A stretch of 64,000 bases of DNA from RUG12461 sp045661345. GTDB lineage: Bacteria; Bacillota; Clostridia; Lachnospirales; Lachnospiraceae. Of the stretch, positions 40,910-50,603 are shown piece by piece (position 1 is the first letter of the stretch; each line of letters opens with the position of its first letter). The translations under genes were made by a program, and so were the position numbers. Under the pieces are notes generated by a model, which worked only from the letters and a program-made list of their open reading frames with translations, made no database searches and was not told the DNA's origin. The stretch lies in the NCBI GenBank assembly GCA_045661345.1, contig JAZRFM010000033.1:1-64000 (forward strand), given 5' to 3'.

Positions 40910-42622
40910 CTACTCTATCTCGCGGTAATACTTTTCGAGCCGCGGTCTGGCGTTTTCATAGATCACCTTCAGCCCGGGATCAAACTGGGTTCCCATGCCC
41001 TCCATGATGATCGTATCCGCTTTTTCAAAGCTGAATGCTTCCTTATAGACGCGTTTACTGACCAGCGCATCGTAAACATCGGCGATTGCCATGATTCTGG
41101 CTTCAAAGGGAATCTGCTCCCCGGAAAGCTTCTCCGGATAACCGGAGCCGTCCCACCGTTCATGATGGAAATGAGCTACATTTTCCGCGACAACCTTAAA
41201 GGATTCATCGTCCGTATTCTGCAGGATCTCGTGGATCACCCGGGCACCTTCCGCCGCGTGCTGCTTCATCTTTTCAAATTCCTCCTCCGTAAACCGGCCG
41301 GGTTTCCGGAGAACGCTGTCATCCACCGCAATCTTTCCAAGGTCGTGCATAGGCGCCGCCTTGATCACGTCACGGCAGAATTCATCGGAGAGATGGCAGG
41401 TTCCTTCTTTGCGGATTTCATCGATCAGGATCCGCACCCCTTCACTGGTTCGCTTGATGTGTCCTCCCGTGGAATTATCCCGGCTTTCCACCATCACCGC
41501 GAGGCTCATGATGAGGTTGTCATGCATCTCGACAATATGCCGGGTTTTCTCTTCCACCTGCTCCTGCAGCTTGTCATTATAGCTGTCCAGAAGCCGGATG
41601 TATTTTCTGTTTGCGGTATCATCGGTAAAGGTGACGATATATCCCCGTTTGCGCCCGCCGTCATAAAGGTAGTTCACGTTCACATTATAGATCTTTTCCT
41701 CTTCGGCCGGTACACCTGCCTCATGAAACTGATATACAAACTGATTGTATTTTTCATCCAGCCGGAAGCTGTCCAGATAATGACGGATCCTTTTGCCGGA
41801 AACATCCTGGCCGAGGATATCATCCACCGCGAGCTGCTCCAGCTCCGGCATGAGGTGCCTTGCGATCTCATTGCTCCCGAGGTAACGGTACCGGAAATCA
41901 AAGGTAATATAGCCGATGGCGCGTTCCCTCACCATGGAGTCAATGGCCGTATCCGCCACGTCGTAAAGATTCATCCGCGCGGAAATCACGAGATACAGAA
42001 TCTGCGCCAGGAGATACCCCAGGGTTGTAAAGTCGATACCCTGTTCAAACCTTCTGCCGGTAAAATAGCACACCAGCACGATGGCATAGGGGAAAACCAG
42101 CAGCAGGATGATGGTACGGGGCACCTGGCGTTTTTTTACCCAGGAATAACAGATCGCGGCAAAGCCGACCGCAAAGAACGCCAGCACAACCACAAAATAA
42201 AGGGTATGCATCACCCCGTATTCCCGTTCCAGCCTCACCATTCCGTTTTGGATGGAGAAGGTGACGTTCCTGTAGAAGAGATCCGTGTGGCCGATTGTGA
42301 GCGTTCCCATGAAAAGCACAATACAGCACAGATATAAGAGGATTCTGACCCAGTTTTTGATGTTGATCTGGCAGAGATTTAAAATACTGAAGAGAATAAA
42401 CATCTGCAGGAAGCTGCCGCCGAGATAGATCAGCTTCTGTGCCGTCACGGCCCCGCCCAGATCCCCGGAAATACTGAAGAGGAAATGGCCGAGGCACACA
42501 ATCGGCACAAACGCAAAGATCATGCTGATGTTGACATTAAAATGCTTATGCCAGATGAACAGATAAATGGCAGTGCACAGCAGCGATGCCAGAAAAAGGC
42601 TGCCGTAAATAATCGAGATCAA
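40910..42622 (-). CDS. Membrane HD-GYP domain cyclic-di-GMP phosphodiesterase
   Basis: 570 residues. About 1-220 contains seven or so membrane helices of the histidine-kinase N-terminal 7TM type. About 225-345 is PAS-like (IGYITFDFRYRYLGSN...GYIVTFTDDTANR). A short coiled coil leads to an HD-GYP domain at about 370-565: ESRDNSTGGHIKRT, PMHDLGKIAVDD (HD) and HERWDGSGYPEKLSG (GYP). HD-GYP enzymes hydrolyse cyclic di-GMP. All metal ligands I can check are present. Confidence 0.9.
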   Translation of the reverse strand: MISIIYGSLFLASLLCTAIYLFIWHKHFNVNISMIFAFVPIVCLGHFLFSISGDLGGAVTAQKLIYLGGSFLQMFILFSILNLCQINIKNWVRILLYLCCIVLFMGTLTIGHTDLFYRNVTFSIQNGMVRLEREYGVMHTLYFVVVLAFFAVGFAAICYSWVKKRQVPRTIILLLVFPYAIVLVCYFTGRRFEQGIDFTTLGYLLAQILYLVISARMNLYDVADTAIDSMVRERAIGYITFDFRYRYLGSNEIARHLMPELEQLAVDDILGQDVSGKRIRHYLDSFRLDEKYNQFVYQFHEAGVPAEEEKIYNVNVNYLYDGGRKRGYIVTFTDDTANRKYIRLLDSYNDKLQEQVEEKTRHIVEMHDNLIMSLAVMVESRDNSTGGHIKRTSEGVRILIDEIRKEGTCHLSDEFCRDVIKAAPMHDLGKIAVDDSVLRKPGRFTEEEFEKMKQHAAEGARVIHEILQNTDDESFKVVAENVAHFHHERWDGSGYPEKLSGEQIPFEARIMAIADVYDALVSKRVYKEAFSFEKADTIIMEGMGTQFDPGLKVIYENARPRLEKYYREIE

Positions 42623-42637
42623 GACCGGCTTTCTCCT

Positions 42638-43753
42638 TTACTCCACAATGGTAAACTCGATAACCGGAGCCTGGTCACGCTCCTCGATCAGCGCGTTGAA
42701 TTCTTCTTCTCCGCCTTCAAAATCCTGGTCATGGTCAAAATCATTGGTCTCCCGCAGAAATCCGCCATACTCCGTTTTGCCGTCCACATCGGATCTGTAA
42801 ACATAAGCCTTCGCCATGATGCCGTCTCCGGTGGGATTCAGGAAATTCGCCTCATAGCTGTCCTTGTCACCGCCATAGACCACCCCGTCCTTGATACGAA
42901 GCGGGATCCCGTTTGCTATCACATAGCCTACCTCAATGGGCTTCTCCTCCTTCATGACATAGCAGGAGGCACTGTCTGCCGTATGATCGTCTTTATTCAC
43001 GTTTTCCGCTACTGCAAGCACGTTTGCGTCATCCCCGATCTGCAGGATCGCATAACCCTGCCCTGGCTTGAGGTATCCGATGATCTCGTCATAATCCGAA
43101 AACTCCAGCTTTCCCGACTGCTCCTGCACAAAGTCCATGGGGCCGTTCACTTCTTCTCCGTCGGAATTGCCGTAGGTCGCCACAGGCATAAACGCAATCG
43201 TAACAGCGTCCTCGTATTCATCGAAGTATTCCCCTTCGTCCGTATCGAGGGTTCCCGCATCGGTGTCGAGGGTGACCTTATTCATGTAGTTCTTTCCGCC
43301 GTAAAACAGCACATACCCTTCTCCCACAGCAAGGGGCGTCGCTGTTCCGCCGCCCTCTACACTTCCGTATTCCATGATGTTTCCGTCCGGTCCCAGGGCA
43401 TAGATGGTACCGCCTGTGGCTGCGATGGTGCCGTCTCCGTTATCAAAAGTCAGATTTCCGGGTGCAAGAACCAGCGCGTCACTGGTCTCGGCAAGATCCG
43501 CAAAGGCGTAGTAGGCATCCACCGGCGCTGATGCGATCAGTGATTCGTAGCTCTCCAGGTCTGCCTCAAAAGCGGAGAGGCTTTCCGTCTCCTCCTCCGT
43601 GCTCCCGGTATCTGCAGTCTGTATCTCTGTCTCTGTGGCTTCCTTTTCCGTTTCCGCAGCCGTTGACACAGCCGTCGCTTTATTGGCGCCGCATCCTGTA
43701 AAAGCGGATAAGGCAAGAACGCCTGTCAATAATAATGCAAGTTTCTTTTTCAT
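42638..43753 (-). CDS. Putative lipoprotein of unknown function
   Basis: 371 residues from ATG 43753, which has GGGAGG 6 bp upstream; in-frame sequence further up is not coding. The N-terminus MKKKLALLLTGVLALSAFTGC is a lipoprotein signal with lipobox FTGC. A Thr/Glu-rich linker leads to an acidic domain with short beta-like units (GDGTIAATGGTIYALGPDGN, YVLFYGGKNYMN). Family not recognised. It is surface-exposed on the membrane by its lipid anchor. Confidence 0.75.
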   Translation of the reverse strand: MKKKLALLLTGVLALSAFTGCGANKATAVSTAAETEKEATETEIQTADTGSTEEETESLSAFEADLESYESLIASAPVDAYYAFADLAETSDALVLAPGNLTFDNGDGTIAATGGTIYALGPDGNIMEYGSVEGGGTATPLAVGEGYVLFYGGKNYMNKVTLDTDAGTLDTDEGEYFDEYEDAVTIAFMPVATYGNSDGEEVNGPMDFVQEQSGKLEFSDYDEIIGYLKPGQGYAILQIGDDANVLAVAENVNKDDHTADSASCYVMKEEKPIEVGYVIANGIPLRIKDGVVYGGDKDSYEANFLNPTGDGIMAKAYVYRSDVDGKTEYGGFLRETNDFDHDQDFEGGEEEFNALIEERDQAPVIEFTIVE

Positions 43754-43784
43754 GATATTCCTCCCATCTGTGCATCGTTTGATA

Positions 43785-43814
43785 GTATTATCCACGTTTT
43801 CCTGTTTTTTGCAA
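43785..43814 (-). promoter_or_regulatory. Promoter of the lipoprotein gene
   Basis: On the minus strand TTGCAA (43809-43814), 18-bp spacer, TAATAC (43785-43790), about 32 bp before the start codon. Confidence 0.45.
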
Positions 43815-43844
43815 GTATCGCAAAGGAATTGGCACGATAAAATG

Positions 43845-43871
43845 AAAAACGGACAGGAAACCCCTGCCCGT
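43845..43871 (-). terminator. Intrinsic terminator after the small lipoprotein gene
   Basis: On the minus strand ACGGGCAGG and CCTGTCCGT pair over nine bases (one G-U) around a five-base loop and are followed by TTTTTCATTTT. The plus strand also has T-rich sequence on its side, so it may work in both directions. Confidence 0.75.
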
Positions 43872-43926
43872 TTTCTTTTATGCATCACATGTTGTCCTTC
43901 TGATCTTTGGGAGCTGCGAGCGCTTC

Positions 43927-44439
43927 TTACTGGTTCAGCGCTTCATAGATGGCATCTGCTTCCTCTTCGCTCAGGTGAGCCGCCGCATAAACATTGCCGT
44001 CCGTATCGATCAGGGCGCAATCGGTGCCATCATCAACATAACCAAGCTGCGTATTCCCAACGGTTATCAGAATATAAGCAGTACCGTCATCCAGCGTTGC
44101 GTTTTCTACCGTGTACTCAGCAAGTACTTCGGTCTCGCCGTCGTTGACATAGCAGACATCTCCGGGTGCATCCTCATAGAAAGCAATGATGAAATCGCTT
44201 TCGCCGTCATTTGCGTAGAAGCCATCCACAAAAGAAATCTCAGATGCTGCCTCTGCGGCAGCTTCATCAACTGCTTCGGTCACTGCCTCTTCTACCACTG
44301 CATCCACTGCTGCATCCACAGCTGCTGCTGTTGCTTCCGCCTGCGCCTGCGCCTGTGCCTGTGCGTTGTTGCCGCATCCGGCCAGCATACCTGCGCCAAG
44401 AACTCCTGCCACCATTACTGCAACGATTTGTTTCTTCAT
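43927..44439 (-). CDS. Small Ala/Glu-rich lipoprotein
   Basis: 170 residues from ATG 44439 (GGAGGAG 5 bp upstream). MKKQIVAVMVAGVLGAGMLAGC is a lipoprotein signal with lipobox LAGC. It is followed by an AQAQAQAQAEA run and an Ala/Val/Glu/Asp-rich low-complexity stretch, then a compact C-terminal domain with FYEDAPGDVCYVNDGETEVL. The function is unknown. Transcribed from its own consensus promoter and ended by a strong terminator. Confidence 0.75.
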   Translation of the reverse strand: MKKQIVAVMVAGVLGAGMLAGCGNNAQAQAQAQAEATAAAVDAAVDAVVEEAVTEAVDEAAAEAASEISFVDGFYANDGESDFIIAFYEDAPGDVCYVNDGETEVLAEYTVENATLDDGTAYILITVGNTQLGYVDDGTDCALIDTDGNVYAAAHLSEEEADAIYEALNQ

Positions 44440-44499
44440 AATTCTCCTCCTTCTCATTCTTTGAGAAACTGTGTTGTGATTTATTCACTACAAGGAGGG

Positions 44500-44528
44500 A
44501 TTATGGTCCAAGCGCAGATAAATGTCAA
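44500..44528 (-). promoter_or_regulatory. Strong promoter of the small lipoprotein gene
   Basis: On the minus strand TTGACA (44523-44528), 17-bp spacer, CATAAT (44500-44505). The -35 box overlaps the TGA stop codon of the giant upstream gene. Confidence 0.7.
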
Positions 44529-47500
44529 GCCTTTATTTTTTCCTTGTCTTTTAGAAAGCTCTCCCTTTCCTTCAGGTAGGTGTCACGCATCTGGTTGAAC
44601 TGTGCTTCCTTCGCATTGCTCCTGTCCTTCACTGCGATCACCTTGTATTCGTCGCCGCTCAGGTCTATTCCCTGATTTACCTTGACGTTATCCAGCAGGA
44701 GCGGAACCGCATTCAGAAGAAGCCGGATATTATCTTTGAGTACCTTCTTCTTCGAGGATGTCACCGCTATCTCCGGGATTCCCTTCTTCATCTTCTCGTA
44801 GGCCTGGAGCCTCTGTATCATGGTCTTCATCTTCACGGGCTCGCCCATGATCAGGCGATAGGAACCATAGGTGGAGAGATTATTCTGGTTCGGAAGCTCA
44901 AACTCCTTCACCAGCTCTGTCATGGTCTTTTCGATGTAATCCGTTACCTCCCGCATATCTTCCGTATCACTGGCCTTAACCAACATGTTCAGCCATGCAA
45001 GGTTTTTCTCATGCGCTTCCTTGTACTCCGGAAGAACGTTTCCGTTCTTGTCCATCTCAATGGTCTCCAGACCGACGGAGATCGCTCCGCTTAAGTCCTT
45101 GCCCATTCCTCCCAGGTAGATCTTTTTGGCCAGTGCAAGATATTCCTTGTTTTGGAAGGTTTTTCCCCGGAGGTTGGTCTTGACAAGCCGCTCGATATGA
45201 CTCGTATTAAACTCCGGATTGATCTTTTGATATTGTTTGGCAAGCTCCGCGTACTGCTTTTGGTTCTCATCCTCCCTCTTCTTTTGGGCCGCCTTTTCCT
45301 TCTCCGCGTTTACGACAGCGCGCTTCTCTTTCCTTTGCCGGTCCTCCTCCCGGATGGTCGTCTGATAAGGAACATAGGGGGTCTTTTTCACATTCTGATA
45401 CTTCAGACACTCATTGAGGTAGGAACCGGTCGATGCATCCTCCACATCCTGATAATCCCTGACCCTGTTTTCCAGATCCTCCGGCTTCGTATGGTCGATC
45501 TTGGACCAGCCGCTGATAAGATACTTCTTGGCGCAATAGGCTCCCGTCATAGTCATATAGCTGTACAGCATCTTGCATCTCTGCGCGATCTCCGGGTTAT
45601 TATCCATGTATTGCTTCAGGGAGGGATGTGCCTGCATCAGCTTATCCAGCGATTGTCCGCTCTGCATCTCGTAGAAGAACGGGACATCCTTTGCCTCCAG
45701 TTTCTTCTCCGTAAAGCTTTCCACTTCTTTTTGGAATTTCAGCAGCTCTTTCTGATAAGACTCCTTTGCTTTCTGTCCCTCCGGGGACTCATGCCAGCCT
45801 TCCGGAGCCTTTCCGTCATACAGCTGGCGATAGAGGGAGAGCAGCTCCTCGGGAGGCTGTGGCAGATCCTTGATCCAAAACCGTTTCGGGATCTCCTCGG
45901 AAAGCATTTTCTCTCTCAGTTCAAAATCATCCTCCTGGATGGCTTTCAACCACTGCATGTTCCATTTGTGATTCTCTTCATCCTGCTTGCTCACCGGTTT
46001 CCCGTTTTGATCGAAATTGACATTCCGCATCACCAGAACAGCGTCACGGGATAATTCCCCGGTGCCGCCCAGCACATCATCCGCTTTCTGATACTCCTTT
46101 GTGTATTCCGGATGATTCAGGATGGATCGCGAGCTTTCGAATACCTTCAGCACCCGATAGGATTTCGGGGTCAGATTCGGGTTTTTCAGATAACGTTTGG
46201 CAAAGTCCTCCTGCTCCTTCGGATCAGTAATGCTGGTCTCATTGTCGGAAAGCGGAACAAAGGGAACCATTTTTTTCTTTTTCTGCTCTTCATAGAGCAC
46301 CATATCCCTCAGGAACTCGAGTCCTTCATCCGCCATGTCCTGGTCGTATCTTTCCAGGTCATCATGATGCTCCATCTCCTCCTGGATCTCCACCTTCGTC
46401 GACATCTTGATACGGCATTTTCTCCCTACAACCTGACCCGTATAAGATCTGACCGCAAGATTGACCATTCCCGTCAGCGTTTTCAGTGCGGGATTCTTTT
46501 CAAAGAAATAGGCGACGGAGGGATGTATTTTTTGCAAATGATCCGTACATCCGGCGATCTGTCCCAGATTCAGCATGTTCAGATCCTGACGGTCAACGAG
46601 CCCTTCCAGCCACTTTGCATAAGCGGAACCATACTTTTGTCCTATATCTGCGACATCTTTTTGCGCGGCTCGATACTTCTTATTTGCCTCTCCTCTGGCC
46701 TTTTCCAGCTCCTTTTTATTCGGTGCATCCGCCGGGCACTTCTCTTCCGCAATTCTGGCTTTCTCGTACTCGTCATACGCCTGCTTACTGAGCAGGAGCT
46801 TCTTCCGCTCCGCCTCCGTGATTTTGATCACAGGCAGCTGAATATCCTTGAAAATACGGGAGAGCTGCTCTCCGATCATGGCTTCCCTCGTGGCCACATC
46901 ATCTTCCTTCCATGCTCTCAGCCATTTCAGGTTCCATGCATGATTCGCTTCATCTTCTTTCGTCACGGGCTGATTCAGTTTGTCAAAAGCCACCGGTCTG
47001 AACCCGATCCTTGCAAAGCGATCCAGCGAGACAGTCTCCGCCGGGAGATTGTACTTTTTCCTCGTCTCCTGGATATCATATTTCGCATACAGCGGATGAT
47101 CCGTGAATTCCTTGACGGATTTCAGCTTTTTATAAAAAGCATAGTCCTTCTTTTTGAATTTCCGATTCACCTCCTGAAGCTCGGCAATTTCTGCAACCGC
47201 ATCATCCGGTCCCTGGGTCTCCTCGTAATGGTAGTCAACCCAGGCTCCCATATAATCCACGAGGTTCGCCAATTGAAGCTCGTCAAGCTCACCGGGTTTG
47301 AGATTCTCATCCCTCTCCCATTCGCTTACGTATCCACCCCCCGCGCCGGTCTGAATCCCGTAATACGTGCTCAGATAACTCTGCTGGATGTAGGAAAACT
47401 TATTGATCATGAATTCTCTCCGGACTCTCTTCGGATTGTTGTTCTCAAAGGTTTTGACGGAGGGCATCATTTTTTTCAGTTCGTCAACGGACGTCTGGCC

Positions 47501-50425
47501 GCGGATGACGATCATCCGGTTGAACGCCTGCTCTGATCTGTCTTCGATGGAGTTGTTCAGCCAGGTCTTAAACTGCTTGCTGGAGGCATATGTCTTCGCG
47601 ACGTTCACCGCCTCCGACCTCGCCGCAAGCTGCCTTTTGATCGCATCTTTCCTCTTCGCTTCCAGCTCGGCGTATTTCGAATCCTTCATAAGGGCGGCAT
47701 TGGACACATCCTTTTTCAGCTTTTCCAACGTTTTCTTCCGCGCTTCCATCTCCGCATTGATCCCCTCGATTTCCCTGACAATCCTTTGCAGGTTCTTCAG
47801 AGTCTGGATCTGGGATTTATTCAGCTTCATCTCCGGAAAATCAGAGTCCTGAACCACATCCATCGCATGCGGATAGTATTCCGCAAGCATCTTTTCCTTT
47901 TCTTTCTCGTCCTTGTTTGCCCAGGCGTTCAGCCAGCGAAGATTCCACTGATGGTTTTTTTGGTACTTCGGAAGGGGGTTCCCTTTCCTGTCAAACATGA
48001 CAGGACGCATCATGGCAGTCAAAGCACGTCCCATGGAGGTTTTGATGCCGGTCTTTTTGTAGATGCTCTGATACTCTTCGTGATTCTCGAATTCCTTCGC
48101 CTGCTTGTAATACTGATTGATCTCATATCGCTTTTTCGCGAATTCCAGCTCCTCCTTCTGTTTTTTGGTGGCTTTCTTCCCGAAATGCGCTTTCGTGAGT
48201 CCCAGATTCTTCATCTCTTTGGGGTCTTTGATCCCAAGGTCTCTGGTTTCCTTCTTCTCCACGATGATCCGGTTCTTCGGCTCCTCGATGATCCGGTTCT
48301 CGTTGATCACGTTCTTCGGCTCTTCGATGATCCGGTTCTCGTTGATCTTGTTCTCATTGACCTTCTCAGCCCTTGCATTGGCCTTCTTCTTCGCTTCTTT
48401 ATCTGCTTCTTCCCTCTTTTTATGTTCCTCTACGATCTTCCTTCCATTTTCGATCGCTTCGTTCCTCTTCCGTAGTTCCTCCTGCTCTTTGGCTTTTCTC
48501 CTGTCTTTCTCCTCCTGTTCCAGCCGGTCCTGTTCTTTCAGACTTTCCAGTTCTTTCTCCAACTGGTTATAGGTATCGGCAAAGGCAACCTTCTTCTCTT
48601 CCTGATCAGAATCTTCCACCAGGGGGCCGTCATCGTCCTCAATGATCTCGTTCTTTGCTTCTTCCTTTTCCCCGATAATCTCGTTCTTTGCTTCTTCCTT
48701 TTCCTCGATAATCTCGTTCTTTGGCTCCGCTATTTTCTCTTCTTTTTTATCTTCTTTATCTTCCTCTTTTTTCTCCTCGTTCTCCACGATCGCGACATCC
48801 GGTTTCTTCTGTACATCCCCTGCAAGCTTTTGCGTGTACAATACGTCCTCGCCGGGCTTTTCTTCCTCTTTTTTCTCCTCGTTTTTCACCATCATGTCAG
48901 AAAAGAGCCTGTTTTCCACAATTACAACATTCTCTTCCTCATCCTCGTAGTACTCGTCGTCGTCGTCCTCCCCCTTCTCTGCGTTGACCGGGATCTCCGG
49001 CATCAGGCCGAACTTGCTGACCTCCTGTTTTATATAAATCCCGGTATGTTTCTCCATCCCAAGCAGCGCCTCTTCTTCAGTCTCAAGAGTCAGTCTGTTA
49101 TCGCCGGCTCCCGTTTTATTGATCGCATACCACTTCTCCTGATCGGCTTTGATTCCGTGATCCTTCCGCAACCGGTGCTCCATGTAGTTTTTGATTGCCT
49201 CAATGTAGTCCAGTCTCTCCTCGAAACTGCGGTTGTATTCCGCATATTCGGCGACAACTCCCTCGCCTTTCTCAAGCTCAGCCCGGTAATACGGCAACGC
49301 CATATGTGTCATCTCATAATAGGTGCGCATATTATCTTCAAGGTATTTCACCCCCATGGTTATCAGAGTCTTTGCACTGGGAAGCTCCGTATTCATAAAG
49401 AGCCGGATTCCTTCCATCTCCACGCGGTGTTTCGCGTATTTTGTGCCGTTTTCTCTGATATCCTGTACGCGGTTGTTCCACTCCTGCAGCTTTCGTTCCG
49501 CGGAATTGATCGGCGCATTCCCCTCTTTGGTTTTGTAGACACAGCGGGCCGGCCATTGCACATCCCCATTATTCTCATGGAATTTTTGCAGATGGAACAG
49601 CGTCTTCGTTGTATCTTTTTTCAGCACCACGTTGATATTACACTTCGCCTGGTAGGAGCGGTGTGCAGTTTCATAATCCAGGCTGGTGAAACGGTCCTCC
49701 TGCCATTGCTTCTGGATGGAAGGGGTGTATTTTTTCAGATCCTCGTAAAGGCTGTCAAGCTTGATATTGACATCATTGAGTTTGTTCTCGAGTTCACTTC
49801 TGTCCCGGGCGCTCTGCTGCTCTTTGATGAGATGTGCCAGCTGATCCTTCAGAACCATATAGCAGGAGTATTTGGCACGGGTCACCAGATGATGCATGTT
49901 GCCCGGTTTTGACTTCAGCTGGGCGGCCGCCACCATGCCCTCCATGCGGTATTTCATGATCTCTTCCCGCTGGTTGTACTTCTGCAGCGGCGTCAGATTG
50001 GCGCGGTTGCTGCTCACCTGTTTTGTAATGACCTGCTGCATCTTCCGGAAGCTGGCAGAGGCGTTTTTGACGTCATTCACCCTTTTATAGGTCTGTCGTC
50101 CTCCATGGCGGTTTTCATAATCCTCAATCGCCGCTTGATCTTTGGAAAGGCGTTCATAGCGCGCCGCCTTTGCCTCGGCCAGATACATATCCTCAAAATA
50201 GTATTTGGTACGGAGCCGGAAGGAGTTCTTCTCCGTATCCCGGTTGCGATTCTCGTAATACTCTTTCAGTTGTTCCGCATCCATGAGATACTTATTCGCG
50301 TCATAAGAAGGAAGCCCCTTCTCGCGCTCAATCTTCTCCGCCTGCTGCATCCTCGCGTTCAGCAGACCCGGGTCGTTTACGCCCTGTCGTTGAATCTCTT
50401 GATAATTCTGCTCTTTCCCTGACAT
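44525..50425 (-). CDS. Giant repeat protein of unknown function (1966 residues)
   Basis: 1966 residues from ATG 50425 (AAGGAAAG 6 bp upstream); 12 further codons upstream are possible. No signal peptide or membrane helix is visible, so cytoplasmic or exported by a non-Sec route. An N-terminal helical region (about 1-480) is followed by a highly charged linker with KNEII and NENRIIEEPKN repeats (about 510-720). Then come four copies of a unit of about 330 residues, centred near 47.99, 46.98, 46.01 and 45.05 kb. Each has F/MDxxGxP, then NHxWNLxWLxAW, then a helical stretch with PSxxxFxxNP. The fourth copy is incomplete. I recognise no known family. Confidence 0.75.
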   Translation of the reverse strand: MSGKEQNYQEIQRQGVNDPGLLNARMQQAEKIEREKGLPSYDANKYLMDAEQLKEYYENRNRDTEKNSFRLRTKYYFEDMYLAEAKAARYERLSKDQAAIEDYENRHGGRQTYKRVNDVKNASASFRKMQQVITKQVSSNRANLTPLQKYNQREEIMKYRMEGMVAAAQLKSKPGNMHHLVTRAKYSCYMVLKDQLAHLIKEQQSARDRSELENKLNDVNIKLDSLYEDLKKYTPSIQKQWQEDRFTSLDYETAHRSYQAKCNINVVLKKDTTKTLFHLQKFHENNGDVQWPARCVYKTKEGNAPINSAERKLQEWNNRVQDIRENGTKYAKHRVEMEGIRLFMNTELPSAKTLITMGVKYLEDNMRTYYEMTHMALPYYRAELEKGEGVVAEYAEYNRSFEERLDYIEAIKNYMEHRLRKDHGIKADQEKWYAINKTGAGDNRLTLETEEEALLGMEKHTGIYIKQEVSKFGLMPEIPVNAEKGEDDDDEYYEDEEENVVIVENRLFSDMMVKNEEKKEEEKPGEDVLYTQKLAGDVQKKPDVAIVENEEKKEEDKEDKKEEKIAEPKNEIIEEKEEAKNEIIGEKEEAKNEIIEDDDGPLVEDSDQEEKKVAFADTYNQLEKELESLKEQDRLEQEEKDRRKAKEQEELRKRNEAIENGRKIVEEHKKREEADKEAKKKANARAEKVNENKINENRIIEEPKNVINENRIIEEPKNRIIVEKKETRDLGIKDPKEMKNLGLTKAHFGKKATKKQKEELEFAKKRYEINQYYKQAKEFENHEEYQSIYKKTGIKTSMGRALTAMMRPVMFDRKGNPLPKYQKNHQWNLRWLNAWANKDEKEKEKMLAEYYPHAMDVVQDSDFPEMKLNKSQIQTLKNLQRIVREIEGINAEMEARKKTLEKLKKDVSNAALMKDSKYAELEAKRKDAIKRQLAARSEAVNVAKTYASSKQFKTWLNNSIEDRSEQAFNRMIVIRGQTSVDELKKMMPSVKTFENNNPKRVRREFMINKFSYIQQSYLSTYYGIQTGAGGGYVSEWERDENLKPGELDELQLANLVDYMGAWVDYHYEETQGPDDAVAEIAELQEVNRKFKKKDYAFYKKLKSVKEFTDHPLYAKYDIQETRKKYNLPAETVSLDRFARIGFRPVAFDKLNQPVTKEDEANHAWNLKWLRAWKEDDVATREAMIGEQLSRIFKDIQLPVIKITEAERKKLLLSKQAYDEYEKARIAEEKCPADAPNKKELEKARGEANKKYRAAQKDVADIGQKYGSAYAKWLEGLVDRQDLNMLNLGQIAGCTDHLQKIHPSVAYFFEKNPALKTLTGMVNLAVRSYTGQVVGRKCRIKMSTKVEIQEEMEHHDDLERYDQDMADEGLEFLRDMVLYEEQKKKKMVPFVPLSDNETSITDPKEQEDFAKRYLKNPNLTPKSYRVLKVFESSRSILNHPEYTKEYQKADDVLGGTGELSRDAVLVMRNVNFDQNGKPVSKQDEENHKWNMQWLKAIQEDDFELREKMLSEEIPKRFWIKDLPQPPEELLSLYRQLYDGKAPEGWHESPEGQKAKESYQKELLKFQKEVESFTEKKLEAKDVPFFYEMQSGQSLDKLMQAHPSLKQYMDNNPEIAQRCKMLYSYMTMTGAYCAKKYLISGWSKIDHTKPEDLENRVRDYQDVEDASTGSYLNECLKYQNVKKTPYVPYQTTIREEDRQRKEKRAVVNAEKEKAAQKKREDENQKQYAELAKQYQKINPEFNTSHIERLVKTNLRGKTFQNKEYLALAKKIYLGGMGKDLSGAISVGLETIEMDKNGNVLPEYKEAHEKNLAWLNMLVKASDTEDMREVTDYIEKTMTELVKEFELPNQNNLSTYGSYRLIMGEPVKMKTMIQRLQAYEKMKKGIPEIAVTSSKKKVLKDNIRLLLNAVPLLLDNVKVNQGIDLSGDEYKVIAVKDRSNAKEAQFNQMRDTYLKERESFLKDKEKIKA

Positions 50426-50483
50426 AATCAGCTTTCCTTCCTTTCGTCGAATTGTAAACAAAGAGTCTCTTCAGGTGCACACG

Positions 50484-50528
50484 TTTGCGCCAGGAATGCG
50501 GCTTTCAGCCGAGCGCAACCGGCGCAAA
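50484..50528 (-). repeat. Nested inverted repeat in the leader of the giant gene
   Basis: Outer arms TTTGCGCC (50484-50491) and GGCGCAAA (50521-50528) are perfect, and inside them CGGCT-TTC-AGCCG (50499-50511) forms a second stem. It lies 60 bp before the giant gene's start, likely in its 5' leader. No T-run follows. Confidence 0.45.
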
Positions 50529-50529
50529 A

Positions 50530-50550
50530 GGAAACGAATTAATTCGTTCC
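50530..50550. repeat. Palindrome copy 1 (GGAAACGAATT type)
   Basis: Near-palindrome of 21 bp built on GGAAACGAATT/AATTCGTTCC. It is similar to the palindrome at 51867. Lies after the GNAT gene's terminator. Confidence 0.5.
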
Positions 50551-50565
50551 CTATCTTTATACGTT

Positions 50566-50603
50566 AAAAAAAAGAGGCTGGCATATCAAAGATACACTGC
50601 CTC
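50566..50603 (-). terminator. Intrinsic terminator overlapping the GNAT gene stop
   Basis: On the minus strand a GAGGC/GCCTC stem (with alternative inner GGCA/TGCC and TATC/GATA pairs) overlaps the stop codon and is followed by eight T (50566-50573). Confidence 0.55.

Noticed and set aside
41162..42337. 391-codon plus-strand frame opposite the HD-GYP gene
   Set aside because: Antisense shadow; all HD-GYP motifs lie on the other strand.
46112..47536. 474-codon plus-strand frame opposite the giant gene
   Set aside because: Antisense to a repeat protein; Leu/Ile/Phe-rich because the sense strand is Glu/Lys-rich.
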